DNA from: Metarhizium brunneum
Taxonomy: Eukaryota; Ascomycota; Sordariomycetes; Hypocreales; Clavicipitaceae
Length of the DNA stretch: 64,000 nucleotides
Assembly (NCBI RefSeq): GCF_013426205.1
Contig: NC_089425.1
Coordinates: 4,154,001 to 4,218,000 of the forward strand
Direction of reading: 5' to 3'
Shown here piece after piece: positions 34,587 to 46,013 of the stretch. The notes under the pieces are model-generated. The model was not told the DNA's origin. It saw only the letters and a list, made by a program, of their open reading frames with translations, and ran no database searches. Positions within the stretch are counted from its first letter, which is position 1. Each line of letters starts with the position of its first letter. The position numbers and the translations under genes are program-made.

Positions 34587-36263
34587 ATGGCGCTCGTCAC
34601 AATCACGTATATCGTTGCCCTACTCGCTGCAATATCCTCTGTCGGCCTGATATTGCCTCGTTATCGACAGTGGAAGAAGCTCTCTCACATTCCCGGCCCA
34701 GCTATTGCCGGCTGGAGCAAAATTTGGCTCTTGCGCCACGTCCTTCCTGGGAGGCTCTGCAAGAGGCTCGAGGAAGTCACCAAGACATATGGTAAGGAAA
34801 CAGAAATACGTTTGCTTCTGCGATATCTCGCTAACATGATCCAATCCCAAAAAAGGCCCTATTGCCCGCGTCGGCCCAGATTGGGTTGTGTGCAGCGACC
34901 CTGCAGAGATTCGCCGTATCTGGGGCATCCGCTCCGGTTACTATCGTGCTTCTTGGTACAAGGCTACTCGCCTCGACCCTGATAATGACAACGTTTTGAC
35001 CCTCACCGACAACAAGGCTCACCATTACATCCGATCTCGACTCTTGCCTGGCTACTCGGGCAAGGGCATGCATAACCAAGAGGAGATGGCCGACACACAG
35101 GTCCACAAGTTGATACAGCTGCTCGAACGCAAATATCTGTCCACCCCCGACGCCATCCGGCCTTGCAACCTTGCCCGCACAATGCAATACCTCACTCAGG
35201 ATGTCATCACTGCCGTTGGCTTTGGTCAGGCTGCCGGATACCTCGACGTGGATGAGGACATGTTTGGCGTGATCCAGGCTTGTGAAACCGTCCTGCTGCC
35301 CGTACACGTCATATCCTTCCTCCCGATCCTTCGTGCCATCCTGAGCACTTGGATTGTGAAGCCGTTTCTCCCCAAGCCCACTGACAGGCACGGAGTCGGT
35401 CGCTTCCTCGGCGTCATCAAGGATCACTGCGACCGCCGCTTCGGAGACTCGGCCATTCGTCGCAACGACATCCTTCAGACCTTTGTCGACTCCGACTTGA
35501 CGAGGAAGCAAGTCGAGTCAGAGGCGCTGGTGACTCTGTTTGGGGGCACAGACACCACAGCCACCGGCCTGAGGAACATCATCTTCTTCCTGACCGCAAA
35601 CGCAAACGCGTACCGTACTCTGCAGTCGGAGATTGACACGGCCGTAAAAACAGCCGCCCGGCCCGTCATTACCGATGAGCATGCCAAGTCCCTTCCCTAT
35701 CTCCAAGCATGTATTCGTGAAGGTCTCCGAATGTGGCCGCCAAGTATGGGCATCATGGGCAAAGTCTCCGACGACGACGACGAAATATGTGGCAAGCACA
35801 TCCCCGCCGGCACTCAGGTCGGGTGGGCGGCCTTGGCTATTATGCATGACAAGAAAATCTTTGGTGGCGATGCCGATGTCTATGAGCCTCGTCGCTGGCT
35901 GGATACTGAACCGGGCAAGCTCAACGAGATGGAGGCTATATACGGTCTTGTATTTGCCACGGGCACGCGATGGGAGTGTCTTGGTAAGAGATTAGCATAC
36001 GTAGAGATGGGAAAAGTTATCTTCGAGGTGAGTTTATACCAAAAAACGAACCCAATGTCTTACTTGTTACTCTTTAGCATATCAAGGCGACAACAAGGAG
36101 AAAAGGTGTGGATAGAAGCTGACTGTAGGTTGAACAGCTCTTCTGCCGATTTGACATGTCCATGATTTCACCTATGGAGCCTTTTAAGTGGGTGAACCAT
36201 GGACTGACAGCGCAGCACGATATGAATATTCGCTTTACACGGAGACAGATAGAAATGCCTTGA
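34587..36263 (+). CDS. Cytochrome P450 monooxygenase
   Basis: Exons 34587-34791, 34856-36027 and 36129-36263 join in phase to 503 residues. An N-terminal hydrophobic anchor (VTITYIVALLAAISSVGLIL) and IPGP hinge place it in the ER membrane. The I-helix oxygen-binding motif FGGTDTT, the ExxR of IREGLRMWPP and the PRRW segment are present. Heme-ligand Cys443 lies in FATGTRWECLG, which has one residue more than the classic FxxGxRxC, a form seen in pisatin-demethylase-like fungal P450s. The third exon was found by matching the expected C-terminus (RFDMSMISPMEPFKWVN); reading through the second intron would give a false tail. It faces the DHA2 transporter tail-to-tail, 142 nt away. Confidence 0.93.
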
Positions 36264-36404
36264 CTAAATAGATAAAAGCCGTCTTTTAAGCTAAAATATA
36301 CGCCACAACAAATACGTGTGATCCGAACTGCATTCACGCCGTGTTATATCCTTGCATTGCCACCCATATAATGCCATCCACAGCAGTGGTCCTCCCTTTG
36401 TTGT

Positions 36405-38477
36405 CTAGTTTACAGAGCCTGTTGTCGGGCCGTTAGCTGCCTGAGTTTGAAGTTCGGTGCCTTGATTGCCTTGTTTCTTCTCGCGATCTGCTCCGAGCAC
36501 AGCCTTTTGATTCTCGGTGCTCAGATGATGAGAGCGCACAAAGAAGTTCAGCACAAGCGATAGACCTGCAAACGCCACGTACTATTTACGCATGGAAAAA
36601 TTAAAGGGTTAGCATAGAAACTCAAGAGATGCAAATATATGAGCAGCGGGACAGAGGAATGAGAAAACACAGAAAACAAAGAAGAAGCAGAAGGGAACTT
36701 GATTTTTACCATAATCCACACATCCCTGAGAGAGTGGAAGAATGTCTTTCGCACGATGACTTGCTGTGCTTGGGGCAGATCCCAGATGGCATTCACTTTG
36801 GCCGAAGCTTGGTCGCCATTGAAATTTTGGGCCACATTGGCGCCTAGCTCTTGAACAAGCCTTGGGTTGGCAGCTGTCATCTCATTCTGAAAAATAACGC
36901 CACCGACAACAATGGAGACGGCATTGGCAATGGAGCGCACAAAGCTCATGGTGGCGACGACAGCTGCGGTGTCGCGCTCTGCGTTGACGGCCTGCACGGC
37001 TATAAGAGGTGGCTCAATGTTCATGCCAACACCAAGGCCAACCAAAATCTGAAAGATGAAGAGCTTGGCCAAGTCTTTTTCGAACGGCAAGAAGATAAAG
37101 AGGCCCATGCCAAGCAAGTTCAAGACCTGGCCAGTATACATGATGCGAAGATACTTTCCGGTCTTTTGGATGAAAATGCCGGCAAAGGCAGCAGAGAGAG
37201 AGCTTGCGACAATAAGCGGCAGGAGATAGATGCCCGAATCAAGAGCGTTGGCGCCGAGAACGGATTGCGAGTAAAGCGGCAAGTAGTAGGCTAGTCCAAT
37301 AAAGACGTAAAAGTTGCAACTGTACACGCCGAAAGCTGCCGACGACGACTTGTTTGAAAAGATGTGAAGTGGAATGATGGGCTCGGTGGCGAATTTGTAC
37401 TCGTTCACAATGAACAAAGCCAAGACGACGACGCCAAACACCAGCAGGCATATGACGGTGGCCGAGGACCAGGGAAAGACCACATCACCAAAGTCGAGCG
37501 CCAGAAGCACCATCAGGACAGAGCCGATAATGAGGGCTCCGCCTATCCAGTCGATCTTCTTAAGCCCGGCCACAATAGGGGTACCTGGGTTGGATACGTT
37601 GAGGAAGACGAGCAGAATACCAAAGACAACGCCTCCGATGGGTACTAGGCAGCATCCACCGCATCAGTACGCGGCATTTGGGGTGCGCAAGGGTTACGTT
37701 GCCACTCACAGTTGATCCAAAAACACCATCTCCAGCTGCAGAGCGTTAGTCACAGGGAAATAAATGCAGGTGGATGGCGCGCGCATCAGTAAAGACGTAC
37801 TCTGCCTTTGTCGTCAGGAGGCCGCCGAGGATGGGGCCAACGGCACTACCCAATGCCCAGACAAGCGAGGTGATGCCCAGATACAGACCACGATCCCTCA
37901 TGGAGAACATGTCACAGATGATGACGTTGACCATGGTGCCCATGCCAGCAGCGCCGATGCCCTGAACCACCCGGCCGGCAATCAAGGCATCCATGGTCGG
38001 GGACAAGGCGCACAGAAGACTGCCACACAAGAAGACGACGATGGCGATGAGCATGATGGGCTTGCGGCCCCAAATGTCGGCGACGGTGCCCCATAACGGC
38101 GTGGTGGCGGTGCTTGCGAGGATAAAGGCGCTCCCAATCCATATGTATCCCGTGACAGAGTGGAAGGCGCCGACAATGGTGGGAATAGCCGGCGTCACAA
38201 TGGTGATGTCGAGAGCGGTCAGCAGCACCGACAGGCACAGCGGGAGCATGAGCAAAGCAGCGCCAGCGGCAGAAGGTTTCTTGGCCACGGCATCTGCCTC
38301 GGGCTCTGGTGGCGATGAGGGCGATGACAGGGACGCTGGACGACTCAAGGCGGCGGTGGCATGGTTCGACGCGTCTGTTTTCACGCCTGTTTGGTTAGGC
38401 GCAGCGTCACCATTTTGCGTGCATGTGCGACGAGCCTCCATGGCCGTGTCCGTCATGATGGCTGGTTCTGCGGTCAT
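36405..38477 (-). CDS. MFS transporter, DHA2 (14-TM drug:H+ antiporter) family
   Basis: Exons 38477-37801, 37735-37710, 37644-36710 and 36581-36405 join in phase to 604 residues. The second exon is only 26 nt and encodes the conserved WRWCFWIN helix start; leaving it out breaks the frame. The start MTAEPAIM follows from family length; about 85 hydrophilic N-terminal residues precede the first helix (LSVLLTALDITIVTPAIP). Motif A-like WGRKPIML and motif C-like GPILGGLL support the drug-efflux group. It is a plasma-membrane exporter candidate for the PKS product, consistent with position beside the P450. Substrate is not known. Confidence 0.92.
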
Positions 38478-39045
38478 GTCGGACGTTGTCGAGGGATGAA
38501 GCGATGCTGTCCAAGTGGTGTTGTCAGGCAGGAGCCAGATTTCGACTGCTAGAATGGCACGTCTGGTCTGACAAATTCCGGTCTGCTTACGGCATCCATG
38601 TCTGGTCTGGTCTTGAACCAAATATCGAGGCCTGGTGGCACGTCAGCAGAGACATGCAAGGCGAATAAGCCCTAAGCTTATCGCCATGGCAGCGACTCCG
38701 GGGCGTATAGATGACAATACAGTGGGTCCAGGTAATTCCGAGTTTGGCCCTATTTTACACCAAAACCCTTACTTTTTAAGTACTTGTAATTATATAATAT
38801 TATATTATATTAATTAAATAAAATTATATATATAGTCATTTTCTTAGGTCTGCGATATTAGTAGCTTTACAACCCGCGATAACTACTAGCTACCTAGGTA
38901 GCTATTATCTATATCTTAGTGCAGGGTAGGTCGCTTGGCATGGAGCGTCTCGCCCTGACCACATCTTCATTTGAGCATTGCTTCCAGTCTCCTCACTCAA
39001 TCGACGGCTCTCACTGATCCAGCGCGACTTGCCTCGGAGCTACCG
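38478..39045. other. Intergenic with an AT-only core
   Basis: Bases ~38785-38840 are almost pure A/T with nested TATAAT/ATTATA palindromes. It could mark an old insertion boundary or simply a promoter spacer. No gene is seen. Confidence 0.5.
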
Positions 39046-40014
39046 ATGAAATCTACGACAATGTCCTGCGTCTCCTCATTCAAGACGCCTCCTTCGACTA
39101 GTGCATGCACTGGGCCCTCGCCAAGCACTGCGCAGGAATTGAGCACAACCACCGGCCGTTATCCCATGCCATACTTCGCCGCTCCAGATCGACTACCAGA
39201 ACCGCTGCCGACAGATGCAACCGTCAAGTGCTCTAGCGACGTCCTCAAGGCTGGTTATGGTCGGCGTATTGTTCGTGTCGGCCAGTATTTCGTTGTCAAG
39301 TACGGCGTCCTCGTTAGCTTGACCGAGGGGGAGAACATGCTCTTCGTGCGGGAGGCGTGCGATATTTCAGTACCGCAGGTTTTCGCCCTTTATTCACGGA
39401 TACATCCAGGCGGAACCAAAGTCAGCTACATCGTCATGGAGTACATTCAAGGCAAGTCCCTGGACAGCTGCTGGGACACCATGAGTGCTGCAGACAAGTC
39501 GAGTGCAAGTCAACAGCTGCGCCTCATGTTGGACAAGTTACGGAGCGTTCCTTCTCCTGGATACTTTGGGTGTATTGGGCGGCGGCCTATGGAAGAAGGC
39601 ATGTTTTGGACACGCGAAGAGGACGGCAATGATCCTGGGCTCATCAGTGGCCCATTTGACACTGAAGCACAGCTCAATAATGCCCTGGTCGAAAAATATC
39701 TGTACAGCAGCGGCATGCCTTCCAAGTCTAGGTTTTACCGTCGTATCTTCCCTCACGTACTTCGCGATCACGCCTCTGTATTTTGTCACGGGGACTTGCA
39801 GCGAAAGAATGTGCTTGTTGGAGACGACGGCAACTTGTCCCTCATTGACTGGGAATCAGCTGGCTGGTATCCAAGCTACTGGGAGTACGCCTCGGCCATG
39901 TTTGCCTGTGGGAACTGGCGTGACGATTGGCACGAATACGTCGCCAGCATTCTAGATGAATACCCAAACGAGTACGTGTGGTTTGATATGATGAGGAGGG
40001 AGTTATGGTCGTGA
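39046..40014 (+). CDS. APH-family phosphotransferase (kinase-like fold)
   Basis: The frame opens upstream of the ATG, but 39046 is the first ATG in frame; 322 residues. After a Ser/Thr-rich start come a nucleotide-binding lobe ('RRIVRVGQYFVVKYG', 'VMEYIQGKSLDSCW'), the catalytic loop HGDLQRKN at 248 and the metal-binding DWE at 268, then a 'YPSYWEYASAM' segment typical of fungal aminoglycoside-phosphotransferase-like proteins. These phosphorylate small hydroxyl-bearing molecules; the natural substrates in fungi are mostly unknown. An additional 5' exon cannot be excluded. It is not clearly part of the PKS group. Confidence 0.85.
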   Translation: MKSTTMSCVSSFKTPPSTSACTGPSPSTAQELSTTTGRYPMPYFAAPDRLPEPLPTDATVKCSSDVLKAGYGRRIVRVGQYFVVKYGVLVSLTEGENMLFVREACDISVPQVFALYSRIHPGGTKVSYIVMEYIQGKSLDSCWDTMSAADKSSASQQLRLMLDKLRSVPSPGYFGCIGRRPMEEGMFWTREEDGNDPGLISGPFDTEAQLNNALVEKYLYSSGMPSKSRFYRRIFPHVLRDHASVFCHGDLQRKNVLVGDDGNLSLIDWESAGWYPSYWEYASAMFACGNWRDDWHEYVASILDEYPNEYVWFDMMRRELWS

Positions 40015-40055
40015 TGGGTTCTGATCTCTGTTAAATTCAAAACATGATGTCAACT

Positions 40056-40508
40056 CTAAGCCTTGCCCCTGCCCTTGCCCTTGCCCTTGCGCTTCTTGGT
40101 CTGTCCAACACTTGAAGACTGTCCATCTGTAGCCCACTCATAACTAACATCCCTGGCCAAGGAGTCGATTGCTTCGTTTGTCCGCTCCTGACAGCGCCGT
40201 AGTGGCTCCTTAGGGTAAAGTCGCTTCGAGCTATTGAACTGCTTCTTCGGTGCAGGGATGCTCATGCAGATATGACGCATGGGATCCAAGTCTCCAGCGG
40301 CAACCCAACCAAGGGGTGATATTTCAACGAAATTAGCCGACGTCTCGGGATTATTGGTGGATTTCTCCTCGAGTTCCATTCCATTCTGAATGTCACCTTT
40401 TACGTGAAGGTGTATGCCACATTTGGAAGCAAGGTCTGTCTTGATAAACAAGCCATGGTGGTTACGAGGGGCTCCAAGGTAAGCCACGAGAAAGACGTTA
40501 TAAGACAT
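40056..40508 (-). CDS. Conserved fungal hypothetical protein with basic tail
   Basis: A 150-residue single-exon protein starting MSYNVFLVAYLGAPRNHHGLF. I recall this kind of opening, with 'KGDIQNGMELEE' and a later 'PPKKQF...PLRRCQE' pattern, from a widespread fungal family without known function. The longer open frame upstream has an implausible N-terminus, so I start at 40508. The C-terminal 15 residues are a Lys/Gly/Arg run (KKRKGKGKGRGK), a possible nuclear or nucleic-acid-binding tail encoded by a short repeat. It converges on the phosphotransferase gene, 41 nt apart. Confidence 0.7.
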   Translation of the reverse strand: MSYNVFLVAYLGAPRNHHGLFIKTDLASKCGIHLHVKGDIQNGMELEEKSTNNPETSANFVEISPLGWVAAGDLDPMRHICMSIPAPKKQFNSSKRLYPKEPLRRCQERTNEAIDSLARDVSYEWATDGQSSSVGQTKKRKGKGKGRGKA

Positions 40509-42607
40509 TGTACTAATCACGGCTTGCAAGTGATGAAAGCAGAGCTGGGCTAAAACTGTGATGACGGAACTAGAAAGAAGAGTAGCTGCGTCTATCTTAA
40601 TAGTTTGGGACTTAGGGTTCTGCTTCAATTATCAGCAAAGCAGCCTGCTTGGTTGACCCTCAGGGCGTCAGCTTGGTAGCTGAGCGTCTATTACTGGTCC
40701 TTGGATCTAGCCTCACTTTCTGATGCAAAAGGATTCGGGACAGCGTGGAGACTGAACGCGGTTCGACCCCCGTTGGCTCTGGGGACTGTATTGGCCGGGC
40801 TCCTACCTGTTCCAGTTGGCCATCTGATCCGACCTACTTGTCTCGTGAGAGGTTTATTAGCTGGGGAGATTTGGCCATTTAGAGACGGCTGGGATGTCCG
40901 TGACCGGTCATGACCAACAGCCCTGCATAGAAAGGCTGCTTTGGACGCATGGAGACTCGCACATGATATGGTTGGCCACTAAAGCCGACCAACGTCTACA
41001 TATTGGTTGACCGTTGAGCTGGGCCAGACTTACTTTGCCTTTTGAGACCAGCGGTTAGCGGTTCATTGGTAAGCCTTGCTCTGAGGGTTGGTAATTCCTC
41101 AGGTTTTATCCGCCCAGGCCAACAAGGCACTTACTATGTATGTATCAAAAGATGCCTATTCACCTGCATATACGTGCTTTAGGAGGGCACAGGCACCTCA
41201 GCTTCTCAAATCACGTCTTCCCAACTGGATTGCTGCCTCACTCAAGTCGAATGTGACTCATCACCATCAGACATCTTGGCCAACCAACAACACAACAAGA
41301 CCAACGCCATCACGAATAACTCATTCAGAAGTGGGGGCTCGCACGCTGCAGTCACGAAACCAGTAAAAGGACGGTCTTGAAAGTGTATAAACTCAACGGT
41401 ATTATGCATCGTCACCAACGTGCATGACATATTGGTTGGTCACGAATGTTGCTCGGCACCTTTCAGCCTTTGACAGTCAAAAAACCATTGAGCGCCTAAA
41501 TCAATGGCCGGTGATCCAATCGCGAGCTACTGGTCGTGCGCAAGCTTGTATCATATTGACAAGTTATGACCCAGCCCATCTTCGCTCCCTTCCGCCTCTT
41601 CAGCCCAAGACGCCATTACACGATAAACGCAAGGACACCAGCACAGATGCCTCACGTCTCGTGATGTGTCTAAAGACTCACCGTTGTTGTGACGGGCGCG
41701 TACTTGGTGGTGCCGAATGATTGAATCATGCCGAAAAACGAACATTGAGGGCATACTGGCTGAATGAACCTAGTTTCAGGGAGAAGTCCCTTGAATTTTG
41801 AGACCCAAATATGTAAGACGTCACGTAACGACAGCGTGAGAGTTGAAGCAGTCGACCGCCGCGTTTCCAGGTCTGTGATTAATTGGTTGATGAATCGCGG
41901 TGCCTGTGGATTGTAGACGTCCAGTAGTGATAGCAGAGCGTTCGCGTTCCAAATTACCCATCTAAAGGGACATTGATGCATATTTTTTTACTATTTTTTA
42001 TTCATACAGTAACTTATATGCATTGTGCGTGCCTTATACTAGCCTCCTCCATTTCTTGGCACTAAGAACCAAGTGTCACACGGTTGGCTCACAACAAAGG
42101 GCGTTGGGCCAACGACAGTTACACAACAACAAAGGAAATATCGCGATCCGCGAGGCCCGAAGCTGGCCCTAAACGAGGGCTGCCTCAGGCACCGGTTCTC
42201 GCCGACTTCTTCTATTTATAGGGACCTTTGATATCGCAAAGTCGATTATTATACTAGATTCAATTGAACACCATGTTCCAAGCTCAGTCACCCTGCCCTT
42301 ATGACACCATGCCTCACATGTGTCGAAGTCATCAATTGTTTCCTCAACGTCTCCCTTTCCGGCTAGCGGTCTCTACTGCCATGGACCTTTTAATGGCTGC
42401 CACAAAACGACTCCTCAGATACTACAAGGAACAATATACTCAACAGCCCTAAGAGATGCATTGAGAGTAGATTGCTTTTTACGTTGTATCATGATGTCCA
42501 TGCCAACCCTCACGCTGTGAAGTCTCGTCCACCGGCCCCCAAAATCTAAGCATGTGTTGCCAACGATGGACTTGTCGTTGCGGCCGTTGATACCCTTGAA
42601 AAGCACG
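40509..42607. other. Intergenic, 2.1 kb, no supported gene
   Basis: Several frames of 60-105 codons occur (for example 41670-41981, minus), none with a domain, signal peptide or splice signals that I trust. Composition is mixed and the stretch may include decayed repeats. Confidence 0.5.
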
Positions 42608-42939
42608 CTATTTGCGTGGGCATGGTATCTCTTTGCCCACAGGGTCACAAACCTTATGACCTCCTCTTATCCCGTGGGTATAACATTTGCCTACAAAACT
42701 CTGTTAGCGAGTTCATTTTCATCTTTCCATATCCTGTGCGTCGTACGATCAACATCGCAATAACAGTAATTGCCGATACCCCTATGGGGGTCCGCGCTGT
42801 TGGTATCATCAGCGCGTCAAATCCAATTTCACATGTCAGTACTCTATAAAGACTAGCATACGTACTGGTTTTGGCAAGTAAACCACGACGCAACAATGCC
42901 GAACGAGGAGGTGATGAGTATTGCCGTGGAGAATTTCAT
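42608..42939 (-). CDS. Small secreted six-cysteine protein, three short exons
   Basis: Exons 42939-42866, 42796-42747 and 42690-42608 join in phase to 68 residues. Residues 1-21 (KFSTAILITSSFGIVASW) form a signal peptide. Cysteines at 22, 36, 38, 44, 56 and 65 give six in the 47-residue mature chain. Intron 1 (69 nt) has a GTACGT donor and a CTGAT branch before CAACAG; intron 2 (56 nt) has a GTACGA donor and a CTAAC branch before TTTGTAG. Each exon is too short to stand out alone, and the two introns are the only combination I found that restores one cysteine-rich frame. Function is unknown; effector or antimicrobial roles are typical of such proteins but not shown. Confidence 0.6.
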
Positions 42940-44094
42940 CTTGGCTTTGACGTCAGATGTATATGAACCGACGATGCTTGAGTAAAACGAGTCGGGTGGA
43001 GAGTTGTGTGTATTCCTAGTTTTTGCTGTATAGCTGGAAGAGCTTACATTGATAGTCGTCTCAAGTCCAGCATCTTATAGTAAATCACTACCATTCACTT
43101 CATCCATACACCGCCAAGGCCAATGAATTTGGAAATGTAATGTCTTGGGGTGCATAATGCACTGTAACCACCATTTGTGATAAGAAGGTATTGCAAGACA
43201 ACCATGTAGCCAACGCATTTCAATTGCTCGAGGCTGTGGGAGACTGGTCAGGGACGCAGTATCTGGATGTGACCTGTCAAGGGGATTTGACTACTCCGTA
43301 CTCCGTACACAAAAAAGAGCCTTTAATGTAAAAAGGACAACTCGTACCGCCCGCAAGCGTCCTGGTCGTCTTGTCCGAAGGCGCACGTCGCCAACACACC
43401 ATGGGCTTCGGCAACGAGCAAATGGTCTTGTAGTAACCATTGATTTCAGCTGAATGTCTCAGCTGCACGACTCGACTGCGAGGTGACCAAGAAAAGAGCC
43501 AATGACCACCCGGCCGTGGATCGGCTGGCTTTCCGGGTCATTTAGGCTCGGGAATAACATTGAAGGCATCTTGCCGAGACACCACACCACGTCGGACGCT
43601 GGAAACACAAGGTCCCTCTCGGTGAGCAAGCCACGTCCAGAAATAGACGCATGCAAGACTTGACCATTGCGGGGCTGCGTCCCGCCGCCAATGCTTGGCT
43701 CTTTGAATGCCGGTGGAAGCTCATGCGACTGTGTCAGCGGCGGTGGAACAACAGCCCCCATAATGCAGGACGGCCGGGGCAACCTTGCCGGGAAACCGGG
43801 CGCCATTTGAAATAAAAACCTGCATGTGTCCGGTTTCCCTGCCGAGAGAGGGTTGTTTTGGCTGTGGCGGCTGCAGCATGTTGCGCGGGTCGCAACCCGA
43901 AAGGACATTTATGGTATTTGAGCAGGGAAGTTGAGCATGGCGTCAAGAGCCACAAATACACGAGCACAGAGACATATCATCCCTCTCCGTGGCAAGAGGT
44001 TGTTCATCTCGGGTAGCACATTTTCATTGTACTAAAGAAATATGTACAAGATAGATTCCATGATGCTAGACTGTGTTGTGCTGTTTGAACATGA
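42940..44094. other. Intergenic, 1.15 kb, one doubtful frame
   Basis: A minus-strand ATG frame at 43459-43908 (149 codons) has no recognisable domain. Nothing else stands out. Confidence 0.45.
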
Positions 44095-44406
44095 TTACTC
44101 CTCCTTATCGTCATCGAGCCCATCAAGAATGAGGTCAATAGAACCCATAATGTCTTTAATCTCCTTCCGTATCTTTTTAGTCACCTCTCCGTCGGAAGGA
44201 ACCTTTGCAGGCGGCGCGGCTGCATCCTCCTGACGCCGCTGGAGATTTTCAGCGGCGGCATTGCCAGGTCCATTAGAGACGGCCGTAGATAACGCCGCAA
44301 CTGCCGCTCGTCAACTGGGTTAGGACTGGCATCACGTAATACGTCTTGTCGTTGGGCATCTATCTTTCCACTTACAGGCAAGGACAGCAGCTGCGAAGCG
44401 AACCAT
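44095..44406 (-). CDS. Small secreted cysteine-free peptide precursor
   Basis: Exons 44406-44376 and 44300-44095 join in phase to 78 residues. The signal peptide (VRFAAAVLAFAALSTAVS) is split by a 75-nt intron with GTAAGT donor and a CTAAC branch. The mature region has no cysteine. An 'LQRRQED' site could be cut by a Kex2-type protease, leaving a ~45-residue helical, highly charged tail ending DGLDDDKEE. No family is recognised. A TATTTAAA box occurs about 130 nt upstream on the same strand. Confidence 0.6.
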
Positions 44407-45125
44407 TTTGGGTGTTCAGGTGACTGTTAATCCGCTGGGCGATGGCTGGGGAGGGCAAATAATAAAAAGTAGATACGGTTTCGTGTGTGAGGAGTAGTAT
44501 GTAGAAGCTTTCTAGTCGGGCGCCCTTGATGGACGTTTAAATACTTGCGAGCGAGCTGTCTTCGTAGGCGAGGCAAACCGCTCCGTGTCCCAGTAGCATA
44601 AATAACTCGTTTCAAAGCCGGGCAAGGATATGCGCTGGCCCGGGATTCGACATAACAGCGTGTCGTTATAGCGCCAGGGCCAATATCGCTTGAACACACT
44701 TTTAGTGCAATTACGGGAACCCCGTTATTAAGTCCGGTCAGCCGATTTAGCGAGCGGATCTCGTGTTACCGACGAGCGTACATATATACCAGGAACTCTA
44801 TATGATCGTCTGAGCCCACATGCGCTTTGTAAGCGAATGCACATTGACACGTCTAGTCTGACATGGTGATATCGACGCATCTTGACGTCTTGGTTGTCGC
44901 CGACGAAGAGCATCGCGACATGGGCCGCTTGGATCAACAGGACTCGCGGCGGCTCAATTCACCAGACACTTGAAGCATGGAAAGAAGCCCCAAATGGGCA
45001 GAAATTTAACCGGCAACGGCAGCCAAGAATACGAGGTATTATTAAATGCGCCTCATAATCTTCAAGACGATCTGCTACAGGAATAGTTACACCAGCTGTA
45101 TACGACGCGTACGTGGCCGCGGAAT
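44407..45125. other. Intergenic, no gene seen
   Basis: Only short overlapping frames. It contains the promoter of the peptide gene (TATTTAAA near 44536-44543) and the 3' flank of the 276-residue protein gene. Confidence 0.5.
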
Positions 45126-46013
45126 CTACTTTGTCCTCTTCTTGCAAACACCCTCATTCTGGTACTGAGCTATCTCGAGCCTTCTCTGGAAAAACCGATC
45201 CGTCTCTCCCCTGTCCAGCATGAGCTTGAGCGCCGTCCGCGTGTTGAGCGCATAGTCAAAGGCCCTCGTGGAAAGGTCTCCGACATTGAACGTGGGCAGC
45301 AGTCCCTTTTCCTGCAACTTGGTAATAGCGCCGACGGCCCAATCAACACAACTTTCTTGGCAGTTGGGAATGGTCACCTCCTCGAGTGCCTCTGTGATTG
45401 CTCTTGTCGACGTCTTAGTCTTTCCCAACGTCACTCTGGCAGAGAGGGTGCTGGCCTTCTCAGGCTTGACACCATACTTGTACTGGAAAAGGAAATTCTT
45501 TTGCCCTCCTTCTCCCAAGGGATTTGACACTACCTTGGGGCCTTGTTGGACGCTCAAGCTGTCCGAGGCGTCAAACGCGTCGGCAAGTTCGCTGTTGCGT
45601 GAACGACTGACAATCGCCCAGTGGAACGATTTGAAGTCTTTATCCGCGATTGCCGTTGGATGCGTCTCGAGGTACTGAGAGCGAGAGTAGAATGAAAGAT
45701 CGATATACTTTGTTTCAACCTTTTCTATGCGACCTCCTTGGCGCTTGTTCAGGCGGTCGCTAGGTTACAAGTCATGAGGAAACGACCAAGACAAAATGGA
45801 TGCTGGGATGATTTACCTGTCTGGCTCTTGAGCAGAGCTGATGCTTTGCTTGAATTGCAGTGACGGAGAAACGGATTCGAGTGTGCCAGACGATAGCTGC
45901 CCCATGTACCTCGGGGCCTGTGCTATGTCGATGGCAGTGCTTCCTGGGAGAGCGGCAAGGAAAAGATAGAAGAAAGCCGATACGGCAAAGAGAGCCCATC
46001 GCTGGTGCGCCAT
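45126..46013 (-). CDS. Secreted protein, 276 residues, unknown family
   Basis: Exons 46013-45817 and 45759-45126 (57-nt intron) join in phase. The start MAHQRW gives a strong signal peptide (ALFAVSAFFYLFLAALPGSTA); upstream in-frame ATGs would only weaken it. A 'LNKRQGG' site just after the intron suggests Kex2 processing into a ~200-residue mature protein. That part has few cysteines (CQESC and a final VCKK), and no domain that I recognise. Its neighbour beyond 47.3 kb is another secreted protein in the opposite direction; the two are divergent with 1.3 kb between. Confidence 0.7.

Noticed and set aside
41670..41981. 104-codon minus-strand frame
   Set aside because: No recognisable features; may be part of a decayed gene.
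43459..43908. 149-codon minus-strand ATG frame
   Set aside because: No domain or signal peptide; a species-specific gene is possible but I cannot support it.
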